A stretch of 18,848 nucleotides of DNA, from NCBI GenBank assembly GCA_039030915.1, contig JBCCDG010000079.1, positions 1 to 18,848 of the forward strand, read 5' to 3'. The stretch is from Thermohalobaculum sp039030915. GTDB lineage: Bacteria; Pseudomonadota; Alphaproteobacteria; Rhodobacterales; Rhodobacteraceae. Numbering within the stretch: position 1 is the stretch's first letter; every line of letters begins with the position of its first letter. A program made the position numbers and the translations under genes. This document shows, in pieces, positions 1 to 6,885 of this stretch. The notes beneath the pieces are model-generated. The model had not been told where the DNA came from. It saw nothing but the letters and a program-made list of their open reading frames with translations, and searched no databases.

Positions 1-152
1 CCCCAAATCGCTGCGCCACCGACCGGCCCGGCGGCAGGCGGCGGACCGGGCGGGCGCGCATCTTGCCGCAACAATCGCCAGCCGGACCCCCGTGCACATG
101 CCATATGTTGTGGATAGCTACCCCCGCCTGCCGACATGATGCGCCCACGGCG

Positions 153-181
153 TTGACAGCGCGCGCTGCTCCGGAAAGGAT
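153..181 (+). promoter_or_regulatory. putative sigma-70-type promoter of smc
   Basis: A perfect TTGACA -35 hexamer lies at 153-158. A 17-base spacer separates it from AAGGAT at 176-181, which matches only three of six -10 consensus positions. The predicted transcript would begin about 30 bases before the chosen GTG start of smc. The -35 is convincing and the -10 weak. The rest of bases 1-216 shows no gene I can support; it holds a GC-rich imperfect hairpin (arms GCCCGG at 26-31 and CCGGGC at 46-51) of unknown meaning. Confidence 0.4.
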
Positions 182-216
182 TGCTCCCAACAAGGGGCCT
201 CGAAGGGGCACGAGCA

Positions 217-3200
217 GTGCAGTTCACCAAACTCAGGCTGGAGGGCTTCAAGTCCTTCGTCGATCCGACCGAGCTCGTCATCGAGCGTGGCCTCACCGGC
301 GTCGTGGGCCCGAACGGCTGCGGCAAGTCCAATCTTCTCGAGGCGCTGCGCTGGGTCATGGGCGAGAGCCGGGCCAAGCAGATGCGCGGCGACGGGATGG
401 AGGATGTGATCTTCGCGGGTTGCGACGGCCGGCCCGCCCGCGCCCGCGCCCATGTGGAGCTCGTGATCGACAACGCCTCGGGCATGGCGCCGCTCGCCTG
501 GCGCGAGCTGCCGGTGATCGAGATCGCCCGGCGCATACAGCGCGATACCGGCAGCGACTACCGGCTGAACGGCAAGCTCGTCCGCGCGCGCGATGTTCAG
601 ATGCTCTTCGCCGATGCCGCGACGGGGGCGGGCTCGCCCGCGCTGGTCAGGCAGGGACAGATCGCCGAAATCATCAACGCCAAGCCCAAGGCGCGCCGGC
701 GGATCCTCGAGGACGCCGCCGGCATATCCGGTCTCTATCAGCGGCGGCATGAAAGCCTTCTCAAGCTGCGCGATGCGGAGGCGAATCTCGCGCGGCTCGA
801 CGATGTCCTTGAAGCACTCGCCCAGCAGCTGACGAGCCTCGAGAAGCAGGCCGGCGCGGCACGGCGCTATCGCGAGCTCGCCGCGGCGCTTCGCGAGGCG
901 GAGGCAGCACTTCTCCGGGCGCGGCACGCCAAGGCGGCCGGCGAGGCGGGCCGCGCCCGCCGCGCGCAGGCGGAAGGGCTGCGCAAGCTGGCCGGCCGCG
1001 AGGCGGAAGCCGCGAAGGCAGAACGGGCCCGGGCCGAAACCGAGGCGGCCCTCGGTCCGGTGCGCGAGGAGGAGATCGTCGCCGGCGCGCTCCATCAGCG
1101 CCTCACGATCGAGCGCGAGCGCCTGGCCGAGAGAATGCGCGAGGCCGAGGGCGAGATCCGCGCGGCCCGCGCGGCATCCGCAGAGCTTGCCGAGGACCGG
1201 GCACGCGAGAGCCGCCTATCGCAGGACGCCGAGGGCGCTCTGGCCCGGATCGCGCAGCAGGATGCGGAGCTCGACCGCGCCTCGGAAGGGGCGGAGGAGC
1301 GGCTCGCCGCCGCCAAGGCCCGCGCGGAAGCTGCAGCCGCGGCGCAACGCGAGGCGGAGGCGGCGCTCGACCGGGCTGCCGGAGACGCCGCGCGCGTCGT
1401 CGCGACCCATGAAAGCGCCCGCCGCCGTCTTGCCGATGCGCAAAGTGTTGCGACCAAGTGTGTAGAGACGCGGGATGCGCGCCGCATGGAGACGCCGGCG
1501 CTCGAGCGCGCGGCCGAAGAGGCTCGGCAGAAAGCGACCGCGGCCGCAGCGGCCGAGAACGATGCGAAGACCGGCGCCGCAGCAGCAGAGAAGGGTTTCG
1601 AGGAAGCCGCCATTGCGGGCCGTGCCTCCCGCGAGGCCGAGGGTGCCGCTGTCAGGGAGCGCGCGGCGGCCGAAGCCGCGCTCGCCGCGATTTCCGCCGA
1701 GCGGCGCGGCCTCGAACGACTGGTCAGCCGTGACCGCTCGGCCGCCGGGGTCATCGACACGCTCGAGGTCGAGTCCGGCTGGGAGGCGGCGCTGGGTGCC
1801 GCCCTCGGCGACGATCTGGAGCTCGCAGCGCTTGCTGAGGCGCCGACGGGCCCCGCCACCGGCTGGCATCCGGCCCCCGGAGACGCAGCGCCGCCCGAAG
1901 CACCGCTGGATGGCGCCGGCACGCCGCTGGAAAGCCTCGCAGCGGTCGTGCGCGGCTCCCCCGCGCTCTCGAAGCGCCTCGCAGCGGTTTGGCGCGCGCC
2001 AGCGGCGGACGGCGCGGCACTGCAGCGGATGCTGCCGCCGGGCGGGCGGCTCGTCAGCCCCGAGGGCGATCTTTGGCGCTGGGATGGTCTCTGCCGTAAG
2101 GCGGCGGACGCGCCGAGCGCCGCGGCGCTACGGCTCACGCAGCTCAACCGCCTGAAGGCGCTCGGACGCGACGAGGCGAAGGCGCTCGAAACCTTCGAGG
2201 CAGCGGACGGCGCGGCCCTGAAGGCTGCCGAGGCTGCCAAGGAGACCGTGGCGCGGGAGGCGGCGGCCCGCCAGGCGCGTGAAGCCGGCGCGGTAGCCGC
2301 TGCGGAGGCAGGACGACGCGCCGCCCGCGCCCGTATCGAGGAAGACGAGACCGCGGCCCGGCTCGCCGCGCATCGAGACCGGCTGTCGGGCGCGGAGGAT
2401 GCCGCCAGCAGCGCGACCGCTGCGCTGGCTGAGATACGGGCCGAAGCCGAGGCGGCGGCCGATCCGGCAGCGGCGGAAGCAGCACTGGGTGCCGCTCGGG
2501 AAGCGGCCGCCGAGGCCCGTCGCACCGCAGCCGCGGCCGAGGCCGCATCGGGCGACGAGGCCCGCGCGGCGCGCGGCAGGGCGAGACGGCGCAGCGAGCT
2601 TGCGGCCGAACGCCGCGCCTGGGTCGCGCGCGCCGAGGAGGCAGAGGGCCGAAGCAGCGGCCTCGCCACCCGGGCGGAAGCTGCGGCCGGCCGGCTCGCG
2701 GCGGCAGAGGCGGCGCCAGCGGCACTCGCCGAGGAGACGTCGACGCTCGCTGCCGCGCTCGAAGCGGCGGAGACCCGCAGGCGCGCCGCGCGCGAGGCAC
2801 TCGCCGCAGCCGAGGCCGCGGATGCGGCGGCCGGAAAGACGGTACGGGCCGCCGAAGGTGCCGCGGGAGAGGCCCGGGCAGCGCTTGCCGGGCTCGAGGC
2901 CCGACTCGAGGCGGCGGAGGAGGCGCTGAAGGAAGCTGCCGAGCGCCTGGCCGAAGCCGGCCACAAACCCGCGGCGGACCCCTTGTCTGAAGACGGGACT
3001 GTCGACGGCGGTGACGACGGGGCCGCCGCGCCCGGGATCCGGGCGCTCGAGGCCGAGATCGCCCGGCTCACCCGGTCCCGCGACGCGCTCGGCGCCGTCA
3101 ACCTGCGCGCCGACGAAGACGCCGCCGCGATCCGTGAGGAGCGGGAGGCCCTCGCTGCCGAGAAGGCCGATCTCGATGCCGCCGTGGCCAAGCTCAGGCA

Positions 3201-3711
3201 GGCGGTCGCGGGGCTCAACCGCGAAGGTCGCGCCCGTCTTGTCGCAGCCTTCGATCGGGTGAACGAGCAGTTCTCTACGCTCTTCCGGACGCTCTTCGGC
3301 GGCGGCGAGGCGCGGCTGGTGATGGTGGAGGACGAGGACCCGCTCGAGGCCGGGCTCGAGATCCTCTGCCAGCCCCCGGGCAAGAAGCTTGCCTCGCTCT
3401 CGCTTCTCTCGGGCGGGGAGCAGACGCTGACGGCACTCAGCCTGATCTTCGCGGTCTTCCTCTGCCAGCCCTCGCCGATATGCGTGCTGGACGAGGTCGA
3501 CGCGCCGCTCGACGATTCGAACGTGGACCGCTTCTGCAATCTTCTCGACACGATGCGGGAGCGTACGGACACCCGGTTCCTGGTGATCACGCACCATCCG
3601 CTCACCATGGCGCGGATGGACCGGCTCTTCGGCGTCACGATGGTCGAGCGCGGGGTGAGCCAGCTCGTCAGCGTCGACCTGGCGGCAGCCGCGAAGCTGG
3701 TGGACGCCTGA
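217..3711 (+). CDS. smc: chromosome segregation ATPase SMC
   Basis: Structural maintenance of chromosomes protein, 1164 residues. With ScpA/ScpB it forms the bacterial condensin that extrudes DNA loops and organises the nucleoid after replication. The N-terminal head carries Walker A (GPNGCGKS, residues 31-38). Two long coiled coils very rich in Ala, Glu and Arg flank a hinge at roughly 495-650 that begins near VIDTLEVE. The C-terminal head has the ABC signature LSGGEQ (1064-1069), Walker B ending in LDEVD (1091-1095) and the ITHH switch. An acidic, Gly-rich stretch interrupts the second coil near residue 930. I chose the GTG at 217 because the conserved N-terminus VQFTKLRLEGFKSF starts there and GAAGGGG (202-208) sits eight bases upstream. 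A TTG at 181 would add 12 unconserved residues. Length is normal for the family. It stands alone as a transcription unit here. Confidence 0.97.
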   Translation: MQFTKLRLEGFKSFVDPTELVIERGLTGVVGPNGCGKSNLLEALRWVMGESRAKQMRGDGMEDVIFAGCDGRPARARAHVELVIDNASGMAPLAWRELPVIEIARRIQRDTGSDYRLNGKLVRARDVQMLFADAATGAGSPALVRQGQIAEIINAKPKARRRILEDAAGISGLYQRRHESLLKLRDAEANLARLDDVLEALAQQLTSLEKQAGAARRYRELAAALREAEAALLRARHAKAAGEAGRARRAQAEGLRKLAGREAEAAKAERARAETEAALGPVREEEIVAGALHQRLTIERERLAERMREAEGEIRAARAASAELAEDRARESRLSQDAEGALARIAQQDAELDRASEGAEERLAAAKARAEAAAAAQREAEAALDRAAGDAARVVATHESARRRLADAQSVATKCVETRDARRMETPALERAAEEARQKATAAAAAENDAKTGAAAAEKGFEEAAIAGRASREAEGAAVRERAAAEAALAAISAERRGLERLVSRDRSAAGVIDTLEVESGWEAALGAALGDDLELAALAEAPTGPATGWHPAPGDAAPPEAPLDGAGTPLESLAAVVRGSPALSKRLAAVWRAPAADGAALQRMLPPGGRLVSPEGDLWRWDGLCRKAADAPSAAALRLTQLNRLKALGRDEAKALETFEAADGAALKAAEAAKETVAREAAARQAREAGAVAAAEAGRRAARARIEEDETAARLAAHRDRLSGAEDAASSATAALAEIRAEAEAAADPAAAEAALGAAREAAAEARRTAAAAEAASGDEARAARGRARRRSELAAERRAWVARAEEAEGRSSGLATRAEAAAGRLAAAEAAPAALAEETSTLAAALEAAETRRRAAREALAAAEAADAAAGKTVRAAEGAAGEARAALAGLEARLEAAEEALKEAAERLAEAGHKPAADPLSEDGTVDGGDDGAAAPGIRALEAEIARLTRSRDALGAVNLRADEDAAAIREEREALAAEKADLDAAVAKLRQAVAGLNREGRARLVAAFDRVNEQFSTLFRTLFGGGEARLVMVEDEDPLEAGLEILCQPPGKKLASLSLLSGGEQTLTALSLIFAVFLCQPSPICVLDEVDAPLDDSNVDRFCNLLDTMRERTDTRFLVITHHPLTMARMDRLFGVTMVERGVSQLVSVDLAAAAKLVDA

Positions 3712-3785
3712 ACACGACCCGCGACGGCCAAACCGGGCGCCAATGCAACACATCTGGCGCGCGACCAGCGCGGCAGGCCGCTTGC

Positions 3786-3805
3786 TTCGAAGCATTCGCT
3801 TCGGA
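3786..3805 (+). terminator. hairpin downstream of smc, possible terminator or 3' stabiliser
   Basis: Arms TTCGAAGC (3786-3793) and GCTTCGGA (3798-3805) form an eight-pair stem (one G-U) around an ATTC loop. The left arm also belongs to the perfect 12-base palindrome TGCTTCGAAGCA (3783-3794). No T-tract follows, so this is not a canonical intrinsic terminator. It may protect the smc mRNA end or have no role. Confidence 0.3.
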
Positions 3806-3931
3806 CGGCGATGCCTCGCACCTCGTGCCACTCAAAGCGCCGCGCTTGCCGTTTCACCGCTTGGCGGATGTCTTTCCCGCGGCGTGCTGCACCTGCACGC
3901 CCAGTTGCGACGGTGCGGCGGCGTTGCTCGC

Positions 3932-3960
3932 TTGACACCCCTCAGACCCGCTTCTAGGGT
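3932..3960 (+). promoter_or_regulatory. promoter of the F0 ATP synthase operon
   Basis: A perfect TTGACA at 3932-3937 is followed by an exact 17-base spacer and TAGGGT at 3955-3960, which fits alphaproteobacterial housekeeping -10 elements. Predicted initiation near 3967 would leave a leader of about 47 bases before the atpI ATG. It lies directly before the first gene of the operon, on the correct strand. Confidence 0.7.
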
Positions 3961-4013
3961 CCGCCGCGATCCGAGGGAGCGCTTTCCGCGCCCAGCATCC
4001 CCGAGGCTAGCCG

Positions 4014-4415
4014 ATGGCCAAGAACCGGCAGCGACAGGCATCGCTCGATGACCTCGGCGCCCGGATTGCCAAGGCCAAGGATGCGCGACGGCCGGCCCGC
4101 TCCAGGGCTTCCGGCGCGATGCGGGGCTGGGAGCTCGCCTTCCGGATGGTGATCGAGCTGGTCGTGGGCATCGCGATCGGCTCGGCGATAGGCTACGGGC
4201 TCGATGCGCTGCTGGGAACGCTTCCGGCGTTCCTGCTGGTCTTCGGCCTTCTCGGCTTCGCGGCTGGTGTGCGTGTCATGATGCGCAGCGCCGAGGAAGC
4301 GCAGCGACGCCTGGCGTCGGACGACAATCAAGCCGGCGCCCCCGGCAAGGATGCGACGGGGGCCGACGGCGGCAACGGAAAGACGCGAGGGAGCGATCAT
4401 GGCGGCGGGCGCTGA
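4014..4415 (+). CDS. atpI: F0F1 ATP synthase accessory subunit I (AtpI)
   Basis: Small membrane protein of 133 residues that heads the F0 operon. AtpI proteins are non-structural and are thought to help assemble the c-ring or supply Mg2+. The N-terminal ~38 residues are basic and hydrophilic (the MAKNRQ start followed by LDDLGARIAKAKDARR). Two hydrophobic segments follow (about 43-60 and 68-88), with the Gly-rich IAIGSAIGYGLD motif of the alphaproteobacterial AtpI family in the first. The tail is polar and charged. The ATG at 4014 has GAGG at 4003-4006, seven bases upstream. Its last 17 bases overlap the start of atpB, which suggests translational coupling. Family assignment is firm and the biochemical role is only broadly known. 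Confidence 0.88.
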   Translation: MAKNRQRQASLDDLGARIAKAKDARRPARSRASGAMRGWELAFRMVIELVVGIAIGSAIGYGLDALLGTLPAFLLVFGLLGFAAGVRVMMRSAEEAQRRLASDDNQAGAPGKDATGADGGNGKTRGSDHGGGR

Positions 4416-5160
4416 AGGCGGAAGCTACATCCACCCGATGGACCAGTTCCTCGTGAAGCCGCTCTTCGGCGGCGATCACATGGGCGTCCTCACCGTGTCG
4501 AACGCCACGCTCTGGATGGCGATCGCTGTGCTGGGCGTTGCCGCACTGACGGTGTGGGGAACGGCAGGGCGCGCGCTCGTGCCGAGCCGGACGCAGTCGA
4601 TGGCGGAGATGCTTTACGGCTTCGTGCGCCAGATGGTGGAGGAAGTCGGCGGCGACGGCGCCATGAAGTATTTCCCCTACATCTTCACGGTCTTCACCTT
4701 CGTGCTCTTCTGCAACCTCTTCGGCATGATCCCTTACTCGTTCACGCCGACCTCGCATATCGCGGTGACGGCCTTTCTGGCCCTCGGCGTCTTCATCACC
4801 GTGACGGTTATCGGCTTCATGAAGCACGGTATGCACTTCCTGGCCTTCTTCTGGCCGGCAGAGGCTCCGGGCTGGTTGCGCCCTGTGCTCTGCATCATCG
4901 AGCTCATCAGCTATTTCGTGCGCCCGATCAGCCACTCAATCCGTCTTGGCGCCAACATGCTGGCCGGCCACGCGGTGCTGAAGGTCTTTGCCGGGCTCTT
5001 CGCCATGACCATTGCCGGCGGCCTCGGCCCGCTCGCGATCCTCCCGCTCGGCGCAATGGTCGGCCTTACCGCCTTCGAGTTCCTCGTCGCGGTGATCCAG
5101 GCCTATATCTTCGCAGTGCTGACCTGCGTCTATCTGCACGACGCATTGCACATGCACTGA
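4399..5160 (+). CDS. atpB: F0F1 ATP synthase subunit a
   Basis: Subunit a (253 residues) forms the two proton half-channels beside the c-ring in the inner membrane. It is strongly hydrophobic with five to six transmembrane helices. The motif SHSIRLGANMLAGH contains the essential helix Arg, here Arg182, that works against the c-subunit carboxylate. The conserved FCNLFGMIPY segment and the last helix around FLVAVIQAYIFAVLT, with its conserved Gln, are present. I chose the ATG at 4399 because GAGGGAG (4388-4394) precedes it at correct spacing and the product begins like family members. A longer in-frame start at 4351 would add 16 unconserved residues inside atpI. It overlaps atpI by 17 bases. 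Confidence 0.96.
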   Translation: MAAGAEGGSYIHPMDQFLVKPLFGGDHMGVLTVSNATLWMAIAVLGVAALTVWGTAGRALVPSRTQSMAEMLYGFVRQMVEEVGGDGAMKYFPYIFTVFTFVLFCNLFGMIPYSFTPTSHIAVTAFLALGVFITVTVIGFMKHGMHFLAFFWPAEAPGWLRPVLCIIELISYFVRPISHSIRLGANMLAGHAVLKVFAGLFAMTIAGGLGPLAILPLGAMVGLTAFEFLVAVIQAYIFAVLTCVYLHDALHMH

Positions 5161-5165
5161 GACAT

Positions 5166-5195
5166 TCCGGGCGGCGCTTCGACGACTTGCCCGGA
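5166..5195 (+). promoter_or_regulatory. inverted repeat between atpB and atpE
   Basis: Arms TCCGGGC (5166-5172) and GCCCGGA (5189-5195) are perfectly complementary over seven bases around a 16-base loop, starting a few bases after the atpB stop. With a second hairpin after atpE, it could protect a processed atpE message or mark a cleavage boundary. The function is inferred. Confidence 0.4.
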
Positions 5196-5244
5196 CCGGT
5201 TCAACCCCTTTACCGAACACCACCAACCCCAAGGAGAGTGGATC

Positions 5245-5484
5245 ATGGAAGCTGAAGCTGCGGCCCTTCTCGGCAAGTACATCGGTGCGGGCCTCGCCTG
5301 CCTCGCCATGGCCGGTGCCGGCATCGGTGTCGGCCACGTCGCCGGCAACTTCCTCGCGGGCGCGCTCCGCAACCCGGCGGCGGCCAAGGAGCAGACGGCC
5401 ACGCTCTTCATCGGCATGGCCTTCGCCGAAGCGCTCGGCATCTTCGGGCTCGTCGTCGCGTTCCTGCTGCTGTTCGCCGTCTGA
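5245..5484 (+). CDS. atpE: F0F1 ATP synthase subunit c
   Basis: Proteolipid subunit c, 79 residues, which oligomerises into the rotating c-ring. Two transmembrane helices form a hairpin. Helix 1 carries the Gly-rich GAGIGVG motif (24-30). The polar loop has the conserved Arg-Asn-Pro (42-44). Helix 2 has the proton-binding carboxylate as Glu62 in GMAFAEALGIFG. Lack of the extra sodium-ligand pattern in helix 1 fits a proton-coupled ring. The ATG has a strong AGGAG (5232-5236) eight bases upstream, as expected for the most highly translated gene of the operon. Gaps on both sides (84 and 116 bases) each contain a stem-loop, unlike the overlapping genes nearby. Identification is certain. Confidence 0.98.
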   Translation: MEAEAAALLGKYIGAGLACLAMAGAGIGVGHVAGNFLAGALRNPAAAKEQTATLFIGMAFAEALGIFGLVVAFLLLFAV

Positions 5485-5492
5485 TAGGGGCT

Positions 5493-5513
5493 GGGGTGCG
5501 CGCATCGCACCCC
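5493..5513 (+). promoter_or_regulatory. stem-loop after atpE
   Basis: GGGGTGCG (5493-5500), a CGCAT loop and CGCACCCC (5506-5513) form a perfect eight-pair GC-rich stem nine bases after the atpE stop. No T-tract follows, so it is more likely an mRNA-stabilising 3' structure or partial attenuator than a full terminator. It would favour atpE message over the downstream b'/b genes. Confidence 0.55.
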
Positions 5514-5600
5514 TCTCCACAGCGAACGATCTTCCGCCCTGTGCCCCCTGGTTCTTGCCGAGGGGCGCAGGCGGTAACCCCGTAGACGGAGCGCAAGCGC

Positions 5601-6143
5601 ATGGCGACCAACGCCGAAAGCGTCGCGGAAGCGGCCGCGTCACCGGAGCATGGTAGCGGCGGGCTGCCGCAGCTCGACTTCGACACCTGGCCGTCCCAGA
5701 TCATCTGGGCGGCGGTTGCGCTGGTGGTCCTCTACCAGCTCCTCGCCAAGCACGCGATCCCGCGCATCTCGGGCATTCTCGAGGAACGTGCGGACACCAT
5801 CGCGGACGATCTCGACCGCGCGGAGGAGTTCCGCCGCCGGGCGACCGAAGCCGAGGAGGCGTACGACCGGGCGCTGGCCGAGGCGCGTTCCAAGGCACAG
5901 GCAATTGCGGCCGAGACCCGCGCCGAGGTCCAGAAGGAAATCGACGAGGCGATCGCCAAGGCCGATGCCGAGATTGCGGCGCGCACAGCCGAGAGCGAGA
6001 AGCGTATCGCCGCGATCCGCGATCAGGCGTCCGAAGCAGCGGCGGAGGTCGCAACGGAGGTGGCGGAGGCTCTCGTCAGCCGACTGCTGCCCGAGGCGAA
6101 GAATGCGAAAGCCATCAAGAGCGCCGTGAAGTCGCGGATTTGA
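5601..6143 (+). CDS. atpX: F0F1 ATP synthase subunit b' (second peripheral-stalk b subunit)
   Basis: Subunit b' of the peripheral stalk, 180 residues. Photosynthetic and many other alphaproteobacteria carry two divergent b subunits that pair as a b/b' heterodimer. About 27 cytoplasmic or linker residues lead to the diagnostic LDFDTWPSQIIW motif and one transmembrane helix (about 33-50). A long Ala/Glu/Arg-rich coiled coil runs nearly to the C-terminus. The ATG at 5601 has GGAGC at 5588-5592. The gene comes before b and its stop nearly abuts the b ribosome binding site. The longer N-terminus and Pro-containing entry to the helix separate it from the b subunit downstream. Symbols differ among genomes (atpX, atpF2, atpG). 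Confidence 0.93.
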   Translation: MATNAESVAEAAASPEHGSGGLPQLDFDTWPSQIIWAAVALVVLYQLLAKHAIPRISGILEERADTIADDLDRAEEFRRRATEAEEAYDRALAEARSKAQAIAAETRAEVQKEIDEAIAKADAEIAARTAESEKRIAAIRDQASEAAAEVATEVAEALVSRLLPEAKNAKAIKSAVKSRI

Positions 6144-6153
6144 GGAGACCCCA

Positions 6154-6645
6154 ATGTCGATCCTGCTCGACAGCAACGTCGTCAATCTGATCGCCTTCCT
6201 GCTCTTCTTCGCGATCCTGTACTACTACGGCGTCCACAAGATGCTCTTCGCCGCGCTCGACGCGCGGGCGGAGCGGATCCGCGGGGAGCTCGACGAGGCG
6301 CGGCGCCTGCGCGAGGAAGCGCAGCGCACCTTTGCTGAGTTCGAGCGCAAGCGCGGCGATGTCGATCAACAGGTCGAGGAAATCGTCGAGCACGCCAAGA
6401 AAGAGGCGGAGAATGCCGCCGCCCGGGGGAAGGAAGAGCTCGAAGCGACCGTCGAGCGCCGTCTCCGCGGTGCGGAGGAGCAGATCGCCATGGCCGAGGC
6501 GAGCGCCGTGCGCGAGGTGAAGGACAAGGCAGTCGCCGTCGCCATCGCCGCCGCGCGTGAGGTCATGCAGAAGAACATGAGTGACGAAACCGCGGCCCGC
6601 CTCACCGACGAGGCGATCACGAAGGTCGGCGAACGGCTCCACTAG
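6154..6645 (+). CDS. atpF: F0F1 ATP synthase subunit b
   Basis: Subunit b of the peripheral stalk, 163 residues. It begins with a short lead and a single transmembrane helix (about residues 8-26, NVVNLIAFLLFFAILYYYG), followed by a charged coiled coil ending in a small helical domain that would contact the delta subunit of F1. The ATG at 6154 has GAGGAG at 6142-6147, overlapping the b' stop codon, so the two genes are probably translationally coupled. It is the last gene before a strong terminator. The F1 genes (atpHAGDC) are absent, as usual in alphaproteobacteria, where the F1 operon lies elsewhere. Confidence 0.95.
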   Translation: MSILLDSNVVNLIAFLLFFAILYYYGVHKMLFAALDARAERIRGELDEARRLREEAQRTFAEFERKRGDVDQQVEEIVEHAKKEAENAAARGKEELEATVERRLRGAEEQIAMAEASAVREVKDKAVAVAIAAAREVMQKNMSDETAARLTDEAITKVGERLH

Positions 6646-6669
6646 AGCTTCTGAGAGCGATTTGGCAAA

Positions 6670-6703
6670 GAGCCGGGAAGACCTGTTCCCGGCTCCTTTC
6701 ATT
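6670..6703 (+). terminator. intrinsic terminator of the F0 operon
   Basis: GAGCCGGGAA (6670-6679) and TTCCCGGCTC (6686-6695) form a perfect ten-pair stem with a six-base loop, followed by CTTTCATTT. It starts 25 bases after the atpF stop. On the opposite strand the stem is followed by only three T residues, so it may also partly stop transcription arriving from the leftward sugar operon. The 180 bases between here and the next gene hold nothing else I can support. Confidence 0.85.
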
Positions 6704-6885
6704 TGTGCTGCCGCGGCTCTTCGCACGGCCGCCGGTGAGCGGTGCCGAACCCTGCCGCGCCAATTGCCGAAGCTGCCCGGTACGCCCCGGCTTCGGCACC
6801 GTCGGATGGTACGGCTGTTGTTTCCGGGTCGCCTGGTCCAGCCGGGCGATCACGAGGGCCGATCAGATCGAGATACGCTTTGGCG

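Larger units (their letters stand above)
3712..4013. other. intergenic region between smc and atpI
   Basis: About 300 bases without a supportable gene. The short frames that cross it have Arg/Ala/Ser-rich translations, no ribosome binding site and no recognisable motif. It contains a hairpin 75 bases after the smc stop, and at the far end the F0 operon promoter and leader. Nothing else stands out. Confidence 0.6.

Noticed and set aside
1095..3938. 947-codon open frame antisense to smc (with further long frames at 2128-3831 and 118-1095 on the same strand)
   Set aside because: The translations are Ser/Ala/Arg-rich with no domain or motif. They arise because smc is Ala/Glu/Arg-rich in GC-rich DNA, which removes stop codons from the opposite strand. 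The codon pattern and conserved SMC motifs belong to the plus strand.
3743..4051. 102-codon frame in the gap between smc and atpI
   Set aside because: It crosses the F0 promoter and the atpI start in another frame, and the translation is Arg/Leu/Ala-rich without motifs.
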